Below are positions 9,908 through 19,841 of a stretch of DNA of 64,000 nucleotides, in pieces. The DNA is from Massilioclostridium coli (lineage in GTDB: Bacteria > Bacillota > Clostridia > Oscillospirales > Ruminococcaceae). The DNA lies in assembly GCF_900095865.1 (NCBI RefSeq), contig NZ_FMIZ01000007.1, positions 62,001 to 126,000 of the forward strand. Direction: 5' to 3'. Position numbers and translations under genes: made by a program. The notes beneath the pieces are model-generated. The model saw only the letters and a list, made by a program, of their open reading frames with translations. It was not told the origin of the DNA and searched no databases. The stretch's first letter is position 1; every line of letters starts with the position of its first letter.

Positions 9908-10070
9908 ATAATGATTCCTCCATTTAACAGTATTGGTAATTATTCTATATAGTAGATAACTGTAGTGTCTGTTAAAACAAGGAATTTATACGTATGTTTT
10001 TATTCTTCTTTTTCAATTTATTTTATTAATAAAGTAGTTATTAAATATAATAAAAGCTCCTTTAAATTAT

Positions 10071-10106
10071 AAAAACTGGCCTGGATCAATATCCAAGCCA
10101 GTTTTT
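10071..10106 (-). terminator. Terminator of the GH106-type gene
   Basis: AAAAACTGGC and GCCAGTTTTT arms with an extended inner stem; reads into a T-run on the minus strand, 20 bases after the stop. Confidence 0.88.
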
Positions 10107-10125
10107 ACACACTATGATATTTTAA

Positions 10126-13100
10126 CTATTTTTTCTTACGTAAGGTGAACAATACTGCACCTGCTATCACTGCTGCAACAGCTCCAGCCAGTGGTGTAGC
10201 ATCCCCTGTTTTCGCTGCATTTGCTTTTGTTGTAGATTCCTGTCCAGTTTGAGTAGCTGTATCATCAGTGGACGGTGTTATTTCTTCTGAAACACTTCCA
10301 TCTACTGCTACTAACTGATCCATTGCAGCTTGTACGTTTGTTACTGCTGCGTCTACTTCTTCCTGGGTTGCGTTTTCATTGTTGTACACATCGTTTGCTT
10401 CCGCTACTGCCGCTTGTAATGCTGCATAGCTCTCGGCTGTGTATGCGTTTGCGTCCACTTTGTCTGCTTCCGCCAGAACATCTTCTAAAACAGACTTATC
10501 TGCTTTGAATCGTAAATTCAGCATTGCGTTTAACAGATTATCCGCTACTTCATTGATTTCCGCCTGCATAGCGTCTCCATTATTGTAAGTATTCTGCGCT
10601 GCTTCTAATGCTGCGGTAAATTCCGCTTTTCCCGCTTCTACATAACGGTCAAGTTCCGCATTGATTCCATTGGCTGCTTCAATCAAAGAAGCTAACGCTG
10701 TTTTATCTCCAGCTACAAACCCCAGTTTATGAATTTCGTTCATTAAGGTTTTCCATGCTGCATTTACTTCTTCCTGGGTTGCTGCTGCGTTATTTGCTAC
10801 TGCCTTGGCATTTTCCAATGCTGCATCAAATGTTTTTTGTACACTTTCAATAGCATTGTCATATTCCCCGCTTGTTTTGGCCTGTTCCGCATAAGCAATC
10901 ACAGAATTTAAGATACCTTTATCTGCTTTAGAAACAACTATTTCTGTTTGTGTATATGGTGTTAAGGTAACATTTCCAATAATGCCGAAATTATAGGTAT
11001 TATCAGGTGTTTTGCCAAACATGACATTGGACATATTGCTGGAAACTTCTACGACAATTGTATTTTTCCCAGCAACCAGATATTGACCAATATCGGTATG
11101 GAGAGAAATTTGGTTCATTGGCACTTCTGTTCCATTAACGAACAGACGTCCAACGTCAGAAACATCGGTAAAGTCGAGATACGCACCCTGTCCTTGTTCC
11201 CATCCTTTTTCCAATTCAAATGAGGTAGTATATTCCGCTACACCTGCTACGTTTTTCAGATTGGAATCAATTTCATACCAAGGTACCAGGCCTGTTTCAG
11301 ATAAATCATAGGTATCACTCTGAACAATATTTGTATCATGGACGTTTTCCCCTTCTGTCCACTGATTTAATACCATTGTCCAGTTGGTTAAGTCCATTGG
11401 ATTTTCTGCAGCTTCTGCTGTTACATGAACAGACGTTCCATCATTCAAAACTGCATCCAAATTTCCTCCTTGAGTGGAACGCAATGCCAAACTGTCAGTA
11501 TCCACATTGTATACTGCATTATCTGCGTTGGTCTGTTGTACTGTATTTTCTAATGTTTTACTGCTCCAACCATCTTTGGCAATGGCAACCATCATTGCGT
11601 CCTGGGAATCCAAATCAACATTAATGGTAACCATTCCATTGCTGGAGATAAACTCTGCAATTGGTGTAATTTCACCGCTCCACGGATCAAGTAAATAAGG
11701 AGTTCCTTCTCCTTTTAAGGTTACAGTTTCAGCTAATTCATTCTCATAATCATTATACATAAAGTATAATTCCGCATCCTCTGTGGTGCGATGGTTATAA
11801 TACATATTAGAAGGTGTTTCCGGCTGAGCATCCGGTGAAACTTCCAGTTGAGAAAGCGCAGTAACTAATTCCGCACGGTCTGCAACTGTTTTTACATTAT
11901 CAAGGCCTTTTAATTCATCCATATAAGCAACCAGCTGTGCGTCAGCATCCGCAAGTAGTTCGGAGGAACCTACATTTTCGTTACTTCCTGGATAAGAATT
12001 TACTTTGCTTGGCGCTTCCCCTACAATGACAACTGGCAATCCTGCTTTTGCGTAATTTAGGATTTTTTCTGCAACATCCAATGACATTTCAGGTACAGTG
12101 CCATCCCCCATTGGCTCAATTACTAACGCTTTATAGGATGGGCCATCTGCTGCAAGAACTGTTTTACCATCTTCAGTTCCAACAACAGCATTGTCCATAT
12201 TCAAAATTGCTTGGGTCACATAGTCATAGGTATATCCAGCCTGTTCAATTGGTGTAATATCGGATTGGATATTCCCTTTTCCATACATACAGCGGTATAC
12301 TGCCAAGTCAACATCTCCTTGTCCCTGTTGCAGTACCATTTGAGTACGAGAAAGTGCATCTGTCATTATATCTACATTTTCCCACATTGGAGTTTTATCG
12401 TCCCATTCGTTACCATAACTTAAAGCGGACATTGCAGAATATCCTGGCCAAGTCACTTGGACTGGGAAAAACATATTTTCTGTATCGGTAAATTTATAGG
12501 TAGAACCATGGAATACCACCTTATTTACACCAGCTGAGAAAAGCCGATAAGCATAGTGCATAAATCCTAAATGACGGTTATCGCTTCCGCTCTGCAATTG
12601 AGTATCCGTCCAGGTTTCACGCCAAGAGTCGTTTCCAATCTCCGCTGCTTCTGCGGAAAAGATTTTATCCCCTCTCATGTTTGGTACGGCACTAAGCTGG
12701 CGATAAGAATCTGGATTGGTTCCACTCAACGCATAAGATTCTACTTCTACAATATCGGTATAAAGTGCTGGATCAGTCAATTCAAATGGACTACTCCCCT
12801 TACTGCTGTATGCCTGATAGCGCAAAGTCATGTTGTGAGAATCCGCCCATTCATTGAAGACGCCCATATGGTTTTCCGCCAAAAGTTCTGTCATAGTAGT
12901 ATAAAGGTCATCCCGTACACGGTCTCCAATTTCACTAAAATTACTGTTGATCGCAGGTAAATATGGGGTTAAATCATAACCACGTCGGGCTTGGAATTCT
13001 TCTAGCATTTTTGGTGTCCACAAATTGCTCTTTAATTCAAAGGAATCACCAAATAAGCTTCCAGCATTTTCTTCATAAAGGCGTTTCAATTCTGGATCGC

Positions 13101-13917
13101 TGTTCATTGCGTTTTCCCAGTTTTGTGTAACAGCACGGGTAGCATCTGCACTCATGTGGTCGATTACATATTGTTCTACCCCAAACCCAACTGTATGGTT
13201 AGCAGACTGGCGATAAAAATAGAATACAGTCCAATCCCCTTCAGAAGGAGCTGTCCAAGACATTTTACCAGTTTCCTGGTTAAAATCTATTTCCTGATTT
13301 CCATCCAATAAATTTAATGCTGTAGAAGAATCGTAACTTCCATCCGCTAATTTCTTCGCTGCTGTCACCGCAATCAGTTCATAATCGCGGTTTTGATCTA
13401 AATTCTTTGGAAATACATAGCTTTCTGTCGTATAAATCATTGCATCGGCAGTAGCAGTAAAATCAGCACTTGCATTCAGTAATAACTGTTCTGCACGGAT
13501 ATCGTCTACATCTGTAATTTCTGGGGTAGCGATTGGCCACATCTGCCCAATGGTACAGTCAATCTGTACGCCGTAATCTAATCCAGCCTGTAAAATCCAC
13601 TTCATTGTCTGGTTCCATGTTTCATCATTGATTGAACAATTCTTTGCAAGTTCCAAACATTGTAATTCTACGCCAGAATAGCCCCCATCTGCAAATTCCT
13701 TTACTTCCCTGCGAATTTCCTCTTCGTTCATACGTCCTGGTGCAATCCACCACCGCATAAATGGTTTCGCATCCTTATCCGGGGAAAGGAATTCCTGCTC
13801 AAAAGCAGTTAAATTATTTGTTTCCCCTGTAAATGTTGCAGCGTTTACAACAGCCCCTTGGGATAAAACCATAACAGCTGCCAATAAAGCCGCTGCGTAG
13901 CGTTTTGTTTTTTTCAT
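10126..13917 (-). CDS. Secreted GH106-type alpha-L-rhamnosidase with FIVAR repeats and wall-sorting tail
   Basis: A 1263-residue surface enzyme. Signal peptide at about 1-27 (KKTKRY, hydrophobic core, VNA-A). The catalytic part begins with KPFMRWWIAPGRMNEEEIRR and GGYSGVELQCLE, the opening typical of the GH106 / RhaM-like glycoside hydrolases, and runs to about residue 790; a beta-sandwich sugar-binding-like region (about 860-1000, with LFVNGTEV and NTIVVEVSS) follows. Then three FIVAR-like helical repeats (about 1010-1205) and a sorting tail: NAAKTGD, hydrophobic helix, LRKKK. It probably removes terminal rhamnose from pectic glycans at the cell surface. A divergent AraC regulator at 14187 is the likely controller. 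Family assignment comes from motifs only, so the exact substrate is open. Confidence 0.82.
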   Translation of the reverse strand: MKKTKRYAAALLAAVMVLSQGAVVNAATFTGETNNLTAFEQEFLSPDKDAKPFMRWWIAPGRMNEEEIRREVKEFADGGYSGVELQCLELAKNCSINDETWNQTMKWILQAGLDYGVQIDCTIGQMWPIATPEITDVDDIRAEQLLLNASADFTATADAMIYTTESYVFPKNLDQNRDYELIAVTAAKKLADGSYDSSTALNLLDGNQEIDFNQETGKMSWTAPSEGDWTVFYFYRQSANHTVGFGVEQYVIDHMSADATRAVTQNWENAMNSDPELKRLYEENAGSLFGDSFELKSNLWTPKMLEEFQARRGYDLTPYLPAINSNFSEIGDRVRDDLYTTMTELLAENHMGVFNEWADSHNMTLRYQAYSSKGSSPFELTDPALYTDIVEVESYALSGTNPDSYRQLSAVPNMRGDKIFSAEAAEIGNDSWRETWTDTQLQSGSDNRHLGFMHYAYRLFSAGVNKVVFHGSTYKFTDTENMFFPVQVTWPGYSAMSALSYGNEWDDKTPMWENVDIMTDALSRTQMVLQQGQGDVDLAVYRCMYGKGNIQSDITPIEQAGYTYDYVTQAILNMDNAVVGTEDGKTVLAADGPSYKALVIEPMGDGTVPEMSLDVAEKILNYAKAGLPVVIVGEAPSKVNSYPGSNENVGSSELLADADAQLVAYMDELKGLDNVKTVADRAELVTALSQLEVSPDAQPETPSNMYYNHRTTEDAELYFMYNDYENELAETVTLKGEGTPYLLDPWSGEITPIAEFISSNGMVTINVDLDSQDAMMVAIAKDGWSSKTLENTVQQTNADNAVYNVDTDSLALRSTQGGNLDAVLNDGTSVHVTAEAAENPMDLTNWTMVLNQWTEGENVHDTNIVQSDTYDLSETGLVPWYEIDSNLKNVAGVAEYTTSFELEKGWEQGQGAYLDFTDVSDVGRLFVNGTEVPMNQISLHTDIGQYLVAGKNTIVVEVSSNMSNVMFGKTPDNTYNFGIIGNVTLTPYTQTEIVVSKADKGILNSVIAYAEQAKTSGEYDNAIESVQKTFDAALENAKAVANNAAATQEEVNAAWKTLMNEIHKLGFVAGDKTALASLIEAANGINAELDRYVEAGKAEFTAALEAAQNTYNNGDAMQAEINEVADNLLNAMLNLRFKADKSVLEDVLAEADKVDANAYTAESYAALQAAVAEANDVYNNENATQEEVDAAVTNVQAAMDQLVAVDGSVSEEITPSTDDTATQTGQESTTKANAAKTGDATPLAGAVAAVIAGAVLFTLRKKK

Positions 13918-14020
13918 TCCATTGTTCTCCTTTCAATACAGGTATTATTGGCAATCATGCCTCCTATACCTAAAATAACCTACTACCCATTTCCCTCTCT
14001 GAAATGGTTTCAATTACACA

Positions 14021-14049
14021 AAAATAGCATCAATAATATTTCATATCAA
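14021..14049 (-). promoter_or_regulatory. Probable promoter of the GH106-type gene
   Basis: On the minus strand TTGATA (14044-14049), 17-base spacer, TATTTT (14021-14026). It is about 105 bases before the start codon, within the shared divergent region with the AraC gene. Confidence 0.5.
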
Positions 14050-14186
14050 GTTACCGAATCTCTTTTTCTGTGTTATAATAATTGTAGCAGAACATCTATT
14101 TTGGAAACAAGAGAATAGACAACACGAAAACAGGGAATAAGAATACCAACTATGTGTAATATAGTAAATTAAGAAGGAAAGTTTTT

Positions 14187-15194
14187 ATGTATATTGACCA
14201 TTTAATTGCATCAGAACGAGAAAAAGTACTCCATTTAAGTTTTAGCGATTCTGTTATAAAAAAGCATAGACAGCAACTGAATGAATATGGATTTTTTACG
14301 GTATCCATTGAAAATGAGCAAAATCCCATGAACAATGGATTATCCATTATTCTGCATGGTCCTCCTATCAAAACAAAACATTCTCCAGTATTCCATAACC
14401 ATGATTACTACGAAATGGTTTATGTTTACCGTGGAGGATGCGTCAATACCTTCCGTGACCATGAAGTTATTCTGTCACAAGGAGACATCCTTCTATTAAA
14501 CCCTAATGTATTACATTGTTTACATACTTTACATGAGCAGGATTGTGTCTTTAATATTATGCTTAGCCGTTCCCTTTTTGAAGAATCAATGTTGCTTCTT
14601 TTATCAGATAATAAATTATTCAGTAATTTTATTGTCAGCTATATGTATCAAATCAATACCAGCCAGGAATTTTTATATTTTCCTGCTCAACAAGATGGCC
14701 AAGTGGATGATATTGTAACAAATTTAATCTATGAAGTCCGTGAACGTTCCTCTTCTGGGAATGGAAATGTAATACAATATCTTCTTGCTGTATTGTTTAC
14801 CCTATTGGCAAGAATACATGCGGAAGAAAATAATATCAATGCGGAAACGCAGCCTAAAATAGCATCATTACTGGATATTATTAGCTATATCAATCAAAAT
14901 AGCAACACTGTCAACTTATCTGTTTTAGAGGAAAGATTTTCCTATTCCTCCGGTTATATTTCCAGGATGATTAAGCAACATTGCGGACAAAGCTTTACAC
15001 AGCTAGTCCAGAATGCTAAACTCCAACACGCCCGGGAAATCCTCAAAACTACGGATACTAGCATTGTAGAGGTGGCGGAAGAATCCGGTTTCCAAGATAG
15101 CCAATATTTTTCTAAGTTATTTAAAGAAAAATTTGGCTTAACCCCAAGGCAATACCGGAAGATGTGTCAAGAATCTATCGTTTCATCTTTCTAA
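14187..15194 (+). CDS. AraC-family regulator with cupin sensor domain
   Basis: A 335-residue transcription factor. The N-terminal half has a cupin fold signature (HNHDYYEMVYVYRGGC and GDILLLNPNVLH), which in this family binds a sugar ligand. The C-terminal 100 residues form the two helix-turn-helix AraC domain, ending FQDSQYFSKLFKEKFGLTP and RQYRK. AAGGAA precedes the ATG at 14187. It is transcribed away from the GH106-type gene, and by position I infer that it activates that gene in response to rhamnose or a related sugar. Confidence 0.9.
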   Translation: MYIDHLIASEREKVLHLSFSDSVIKKHRQQLNEYGFFTVSIENEQNPMNNGLSIILHGPPIKTKHSPVFHNHDYYEMVYVYRGGCVNTFRDHEVILSQGDILLLNPNVLHCLHTLHEQDCVFNIMLSRSLFEESMLLLLSDNKLFSNFIVSYMYQINTSQEFLYFPAQQDGQVDDIVTNLIYEVRERSSSGNGNVIQYLLAVLFTLLARIHAEENNINAETQPKIASLLDIISYINQNSNTVNLSVLEERFSYSSGYISRMIKQHCGQSFTQLVQNAKLQHAREILKTTDTSIVEVAEESGFQDSQYFSKLFKEKFGLTPRQYRKMCQESIVSSF

Positions 15195-15230
15195 GCAGCT
15201 TATGATTCTAAATAGGCTGCTATTTCTCTA
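15194..15230 (+). terminator. Probable terminator after the AraC gene
   Basis: AGCAGCTTA and TAGGCTGCT arms (one G-T pair) with a weak ATTTCT tail. Confidence 0.5.
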
Positions 15231-15453
15231 TTATTTTAAGTTGCTTTCCTATTTTATATGACAAATTATTTCAATTATCTAAGATACAATAGAATGCGTT
15301 GTTTGATTCAGCAACAATATAATGTTATAAAAATAACAATCTTTTTCTTTCATTTTTTAGTCTGAATTGCTAAATAACATCCATCTATTTACATAATATT
15401 CATAATTTTATAGTATACTAAACCTAACTTAATCGATTCGCAGGAGGGGAATA

Positions 15454-17442
15454 ATGAGCTATTTAACGGATGAAGTGAAAAAAAACCGCAAATATCTTGA
15501 TCTTTTGTCCAAAGAATATCCAACAATTCAAAGTGTTTGTACCGAGATCATCAATCTGCGTGCTATCATCAATCTACCAAAAGGTACCGAGCATTTTATG
15601 AGTGATTTACATGGGGAACATGAAGCATTTAAGCATATTTTAAATAATTGTTCTGGTGTAATACGCGAAAAAGTAGATATGTTATATGGCGATACTTTGG
15701 ACGAAGAAACCCGGTCCGAAATTTGTACTTTAATCTATTATCCTGAACAAAAGTTGCAAATGATTAAAAAAGAAAAAGCCAATACTGACAATTGGTATAT
15801 GATTACATTGCAGCGTTTACTAAAAATTTGTAAAAAAGTAGCATCAAAATACACACGTTCTAAAGTGCGTAAAGCAATGCCAAAAGAGTTCCAATATATT
15901 ATTGATGAACTTCTTCATGCGGAATATGGCGAAGAAAGCCAAACCATGTATTATACCAAAATTATGGATACCATTATCAATTTACATAATGCGGATGCGT
16001 TTATTATTGCATTATCTTCCTTAATTAAGCGCTTGGCAGTAGACCGCTTACATATTGTAGGGGATATCTTTGACCGTGGTCCTCGCCCTGACCTGATTAT
16101 GGACATGTTAATGGACCACCACTCTGTGGATATCCAATGGGGTAATCATGATATTTTATGGATGGGGGCAGCAGCAGGAAGTTCTGCCTGTATCGCAACC
16201 GTAATCAACAACTGTGCTGCGTTCAATCGTTTAGAAGTATTAGAGCAGGGGTATGGGATTAATCTGCGACCATTAGCATTGTTTGCGGAAAATCACTATT
16301 TAAACTGTGAGAACTTTGCCCCCCGTGCAATCCGTTCTGAACATACTGCACAAAAGGATTTAAAGCTAGTTGCTAAAATGCATAAGGCAATTGCGATTAT
16401 TTTATTTAAATTAGAGGGAGCTGTCATTAAACGCCATCCAGAATATGATATGGAAAATCGTTTGCTTCTGGATAAAATTGATTTCTCAAAAGGTACTGTT
16501 ATCATTGAGGGAAAATCCTATCCTATGAATGACACCTTCTTCCCTACGATTAATGAGGCTGACCCTTACGCTTTAACATCAGAAGAAAAAGAATTAATGA
16601 AAGACCTAAAGCAGTCTTTTCGGGAAAGTACTCATCTAAACGAACACGTGCGCTTTTTATATTCCCATGGGAGCATCTATTCCTGTTTCAACCAAAATTT
16701 ATTGTTTCATGGCTGTTTGCCTATGGAAGAAAATGGTGATTTCATGGAAGTAAACGTCAACGGCACTGTGGCAAAAGGAAAAGCCCTGATGGACTTAGCA
16801 GATTCTACTGCACGCCAGGCATATTTCCACATGGAAGAAACCAAATATAAACGCTCTTGTTGTGATTTTATGTGGTATTTATGGTGTGGAAAACGCTCTC
16901 CATTATTTGGACGTTCTAAAATGACTACCTTTGAACGCCTGTTTATTGAAGATAAATCCACTTGGACAGAAGCAAAAAATCCCTATTATGTGGTAAGCAA
17001 ACAAGAGGAATTCGCTGTTAAAATTATCCGTGAATTTGGCTTAAACGAACGGGTATCCCATATTATCAACGGACATGTCCCTGTCAAAGCGATTGATGGG
17101 GAAAATCCAATCCGTGCAAATGGCCGCTTGATTGTAATTGATGGTGGTTTTTGTCGGGCATACCAGCCAACAACTGGGATTGCGGGATATACACTGATTT
17201 ACAATTCCTATGGAATGCGGCTTATGTCCCATCAGCCTTTTGAAAGCGTAGATAAAGCAATTAAAAATAACCTGGACATTCAATCCAACTCTACAGTTTT
17301 TGAAACAATCAAAGAACGCATGAAGGTAATGGATACAGATATTGGTACCGAGTTAAGCGATAAAATATACGATTTATCCCTGTTACTCAATGCTTATCGA
17401 GACGGTTTGATTAAACAAAAGACAAATGAAGGGCATTATTAA
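15454..17442 (+). CDS. fbp: Fructose-1,6-bisphosphatase, class III
   Basis: Gluconeogenic phosphatase of 662 residues, the size usual for the Firmicute class III enzyme. Calcineurin-type metallophosphatase motifs are visible: FMSDLHGEHEAF, HIVGDIFDRGPRPD, QWGNHDILWMGAAAG and a late INGHVPVKAIDGENP. The ATG at 15454 follows AGGAGGGG. It hydrolyses fructose-1,6-bisphosphate in the cytoplasm. A TATACT box lies near 15412. The next gene begins 39 bases downstream without an obvious terminator. Confidence 0.97.
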   Translation: MSYLTDEVKKNRKYLDLLSKEYPTIQSVCTEIINLRAIINLPKGTEHFMSDLHGEHEAFKHILNNCSGVIREKVDMLYGDTLDEETRSEICTLIYYPEQKLQMIKKEKANTDNWYMITLQRLLKICKKVASKYTRSKVRKAMPKEFQYIIDELLHAEYGEESQTMYYTKIMDTIINLHNADAFIIALSSLIKRLAVDRLHIVGDIFDRGPRPDLIMDMLMDHHSVDIQWGNHDILWMGAAAGSSACIATVINNCAAFNRLEVLEQGYGINLRPLALFAENHYLNCENFAPRAIRSEHTAQKDLKLVAKMHKAIAIILFKLEGAVIKRHPEYDMENRLLLDKIDFSKGTVIIEGKSYPMNDTFFPTINEADPYALTSEEKELMKDLKQSFRESTHLNEHVRFLYSHGSIYSCFNQNLLFHGCLPMEENGDFMEVNVNGTVAKGKALMDLADSTARQAYFHMEETKYKRSCCDFMWYLWCGKRSPLFGRSKMTTFERLFIEDKSTWTEAKNPYYVVSKQEEFAVKIIREFGLNERVSHIINGHVPVKAIDGENPIRANGRLIVIDGGFCRAYQPTTGIAGYTLIYNSYGMRLMSHQPFESVDKAIKNNLDIQSNSTVFETIKERMKVMDTDIGTELSDKIYDLSLLLNAYRDGLIKQKTNEGHY

Positions 17443-17481
17443 TTTGTTGTTTTGTTTTAAACTACTACAAGAGGTATCTAA

Positions 17482-18126
17482 TTGAAAAACCAATACCAAA
17501 AAGAACGCCAAAGGAAACTGACAAAATCTGAACAACAACGAAAAGAAAAATTTCAAGTAGTAAAAGAAGAGTTGGAGTCCAACGGTTATGTTTCTCATAA
17601 CCTAACAATCGGGCTGGTTTATGCTAATGTTATGGCAATAGTATTAGGGATGCCTATCGCTTTATTATTAACAGCCTGGTTTTTCATAAAACATCCAGTC
17701 AGTTCCATTCTATTACAAATTGATAAGGCGTTTTTGGCATTTGTTTTGTTAGTTCTGTTAATTGTCATCCATGAGCTTATTCATGGAATTTTCTGGGGTA
17801 TATTTGCAAAAAATCATTGGAAATCCATATCATTTGGTTTTATCCTCCAATACCTAACTCCTTACTGTTCTTGTAGCCAACCACTGAATAAAGTAGAATA
17901 TATCATTGGAGCTATAATGCCTACCATACTTTTAGGAATTTTTCCTTCCATTATTTCAATTTTCATAGGCTCTGCTTTAACATTTATCATTGGTATTGTG
18001 ATGATATTTGCTGGCGGAGGAGATTTAGCTATTATTTTTAAATTATTGCGCTTTCAGAATAGAGCTGAGGATATCCTTTACCTGGATCATCCATATCAGG
18101 CCGGCTTAGTAGCATTTACAAAATAA
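17482..18126 (+). CDS. DUF3267 membrane protein with HExxH motif
   Basis: A 214-residue protein with a charged N-terminus (about 1-35), four or five membrane helices, and HELIHGIFWG inside the second or third helix, a zinc-metalloprotease-like HExxH. A second family feature is the aspartate-containing GGGDLAIIFKLL segment near the C-terminus. DUF3267 proteins resemble intramembrane metalloproteases, but no activity is established. Translation starts at TTG (17482) with GAGGT seven bases upstream. It may be co-transcribed with fbp. Confidence 0.82.
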   Translation: MKNQYQKERQRKLTKSEQQRKEKFQVVKEELESNGYVSHNLTIGLVYANVMAIVLGMPIALLLTAWFFIKHPVSSILLQIDKAFLAFVLLVLLIVIHELIHGIFWGIFAKNHWKSISFGFILQYLTPYCSCSQPLNKVEYIIGAIMPTILLGIFPSIISIFIGSALTFIIGIVMIFAGGGDLAIIFKLLRFQNRAEDILYLDHPYQAGLVAFTK

Positions 18127-18512
18127 AAAACAATTAAACTATTTTAAAATACGTTCTTTTTATAAAAATGGAGTATTATTTAATATAGTGAAAAGACGAT
18201 TTCTTCCTTATAATGGATATAAAAATGATGAATCAAAGTAGTAACAAAATTTATCTTAGAAAAATTTTTGCTTATTTTTTGTGTAAAATATATAATTGTT
18301 TTGGCTCTATCCATAGAATATGTCATAAAAATCATTCAAAAATATCATATAAAAACATAGTCAATCTCGTTTTGATATGTTATAATAAATTACAAAAATA
18401 AAATACCCCTTAATAAAAATAGACTTTAGCTATAAGCTGAATTGCTTATTTGGGAACTATTTTATTTGGCATTATAATGCTTTATCATCACAAATAAAGG
18501 ATGGAAAAAATC
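18127..18512. other. Intergenic stretch, AT-rich
   Basis: About 385 bases, very AT-rich. A CATAAAAATCAT stretch occurs at about 18323, and TATAAT-like sequences are frequent. A short open frame at 18213-18401 has no binding site and looks random. The lipoprotein promoter must lie here. Confidence 0.4.
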
Positions 18513-19355
18513 ATGTTTAAAAAAGTATTAGCAGTATTATTGGCAGGTACATTATTAGTAGGGTGTTGTACTGCCTGTGGAACAAGCGAAGAAGAAAAAC
18601 AAGGAGCATATCAAACATTCCAAGATGCAGCAAAAACAATTAATGAATCTTCAGGATATGTATTTAGTCTATTTGGTTCTTTAACAACTGAATATAACGA
18701 CAACTCTTCCATGCAGGGAATTAGTTCACGGTATACTACAAAAAATCAGGATGGAAAACAGTTGGTAGAAAGTTATTTGTCCTTTAGTACCACTACTCAA
18801 GAACCAACTAGCACGATTTTAGAGTCTGACGGAACAAACTATTGTGTTATTGATGAAAGTGGAAGCAGTTCTAGTTCAGCAGATGGAACTAGTACAGGGA
18901 ACACTGTACAGGAGCTTACTCAGGAACAATTTCAACAGATGACTGGTTATGGTAAAATCGGGACAGATTTTAAAGCAGAGGATATTAAAAGTGTATCCAC
19001 TAAAAATGATGAAGGAAATACCAGTTATGAAATTACATTAAATCGAAAAAATGCGGTAAATCTCGCAACATGGTTAATGGAATCTATTTCCTATATAGAT
19101 ACAGAACAGGTACCGGTTGATTTTGATGTAGATTCACTGGTTTGTACGGTTACAGTAGGAGAAAATGGTGAACCAAAATCTTTCCGTTATGAATTGGAAA
19201 CTGACATGACTGCAGAAGGGGAAACGTTACATGCGGAATATCGGGTAAGCTACAGTATTGAACAATATGGGGATGAAGTTCAGCTAGAAATACCAGACTT
19301 AAGAAGCTACCTTGATGCAAATGCCGCGGCTTCTACTGATGGCGCAACAGAATAA
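18513..19355 (+). CDS. Putative lipoprotein, function unknown
   Basis: A 280-residue protein beginning MFKKVLAVLLAGTLLVGCC, a lipoprotein signal peptide with a lipobox ending at Cys (LVGC, about residue 18; a second Cys in TAC follows). The mature part is acidic and Ser/Thr-rich, with an insertion of serines near residue 115, and looks like a beta-rich LppX/LolA-type fold by pattern, but I cannot assign a family. I chose the ATG at 18513 because AAAGGATGG lies about ten bases upstream and it begins the signal peptide; the ATG at 18501 overlaps the site. A strong terminator follows. Confidence 0.75.
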   Translation: MFKKVLAVLLAGTLLVGCCTACGTSEEEKQGAYQTFQDAAKTINESSGYVFSLFGSLTTEYNDNSSMQGISSRYTTKNQDGKQLVESYLSFSTTTQEPTSTILESDGTNYCVIDESGSSSSSADGTSTGNTVQELTQEQFQQMTGYGKIGTDFKAEDIKSVSTKNDEGNTSYEITLNRKNAVNLATWLMESISYIDTEQVPVDFDVDSLVCTVTVGENGEPKSFRYELETDMTAEGETLHAEYRVSYSIEQYGDEVQLEIPDLRSYLDANAAASTDGATE

Positions 19356-19365
19356 AAAGCTATTG

Positions 19366-19401
19366 ATCAGCACTGACTTTGAGCGTTAGTGCTGATTTTT
19401 T
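19366..19401 (+). terminator. Terminator after the lipoprotein gene
   Basis: ATCAGCACT and AGTGCTGAT arms, then a T-run, ten bases after the stop. Confidence 0.87.
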
Positions 19402-19626
19402 ATATGTATAACACCAAATTACAAATGTTTTGATAACCCCAATAGAAAAGCGATAGACTTATATTATATATAAAAATACAATTGAAAAATAAACGTTTTA
19501 TTTTAAAAATATAGTATGTATTGGGGATAAAAAGCTTTTTATAGTTGACAACTGCAATATCTTGGCACTATCACCAATAAGTGTAATTGTGTTTTGTTTA
19601 ATATTCCATAAAAATCATCTTATTAT

Positions 19627-19632
19627 TATAAT
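19627..19632 (+). promoter_or_regulatory. Possible -10 box of the GH78 leader
   Basis: TATAAT with a poor -35 (TTCCAT, 17 bases upstream), as expected for an activator-dependent promoter. CATAAAAATCAT (19608-19619) lies just upstream of the -10 and overlaps the poor -35; a near-identical CACAAAAATCAT precedes the second GH78 gene. Confidence 0.4.
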
Positions 19633-19658
19633 AATTGTGAAAAATGGAGGTTTTTTTA

Positions 19659-19727
19659 TTGACTTTAAAAGCTCAAAGTGTTATGATTATTCACGATGAT
19701 ACAAGGGAGGATGCTGTTACATATTAG
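19659..19727 (+). CDS. Possible 22-residue leader peptide
   Basis: TTG start eight bases after a perfect GGAGG (19646-19650), then 22 codons and TAG. The peptide (MTLKAQSVMIIHDDTREDAV then TY) has no striking residue bias. Its last codons overlap the 5' arm of a terminator-like hairpin, the geometry of an attenuator. Expression is unproven and it could be coincidence. Confidence 0.3.
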   Translation: MTLKAQSVMIIHDDTREDAVTY

Positions 19728-19764
19728 AAAGGAAATTTCCATTTTTACAGCCTCCTTTTTTATT
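19706..19764 (+). terminator. Attenuator-like hairpin in the GH78 leader
   Basis: GGAG...GCTGT pairs with ACAGC...CTCC (three-base bulge on the 5' side), followed by T6. It lies about 80 bases before the GH78 start codon, so it would end transcription before the gene unless bypassed. Confidence 0.5.
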
Positions 19765-19841
19765 TACATCATTATTTCATTTTATCTATCACTCAAGAGA
19801 AAGAGTGGCAGTGATGTTATTACAAAGGAGGAAGAGAAACA

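Noticed and set aside
19485-19510. cre-like catabolite repression site
   Set aside because: AAACGTTT resembles the core, but three or more consensus positions mismatch.
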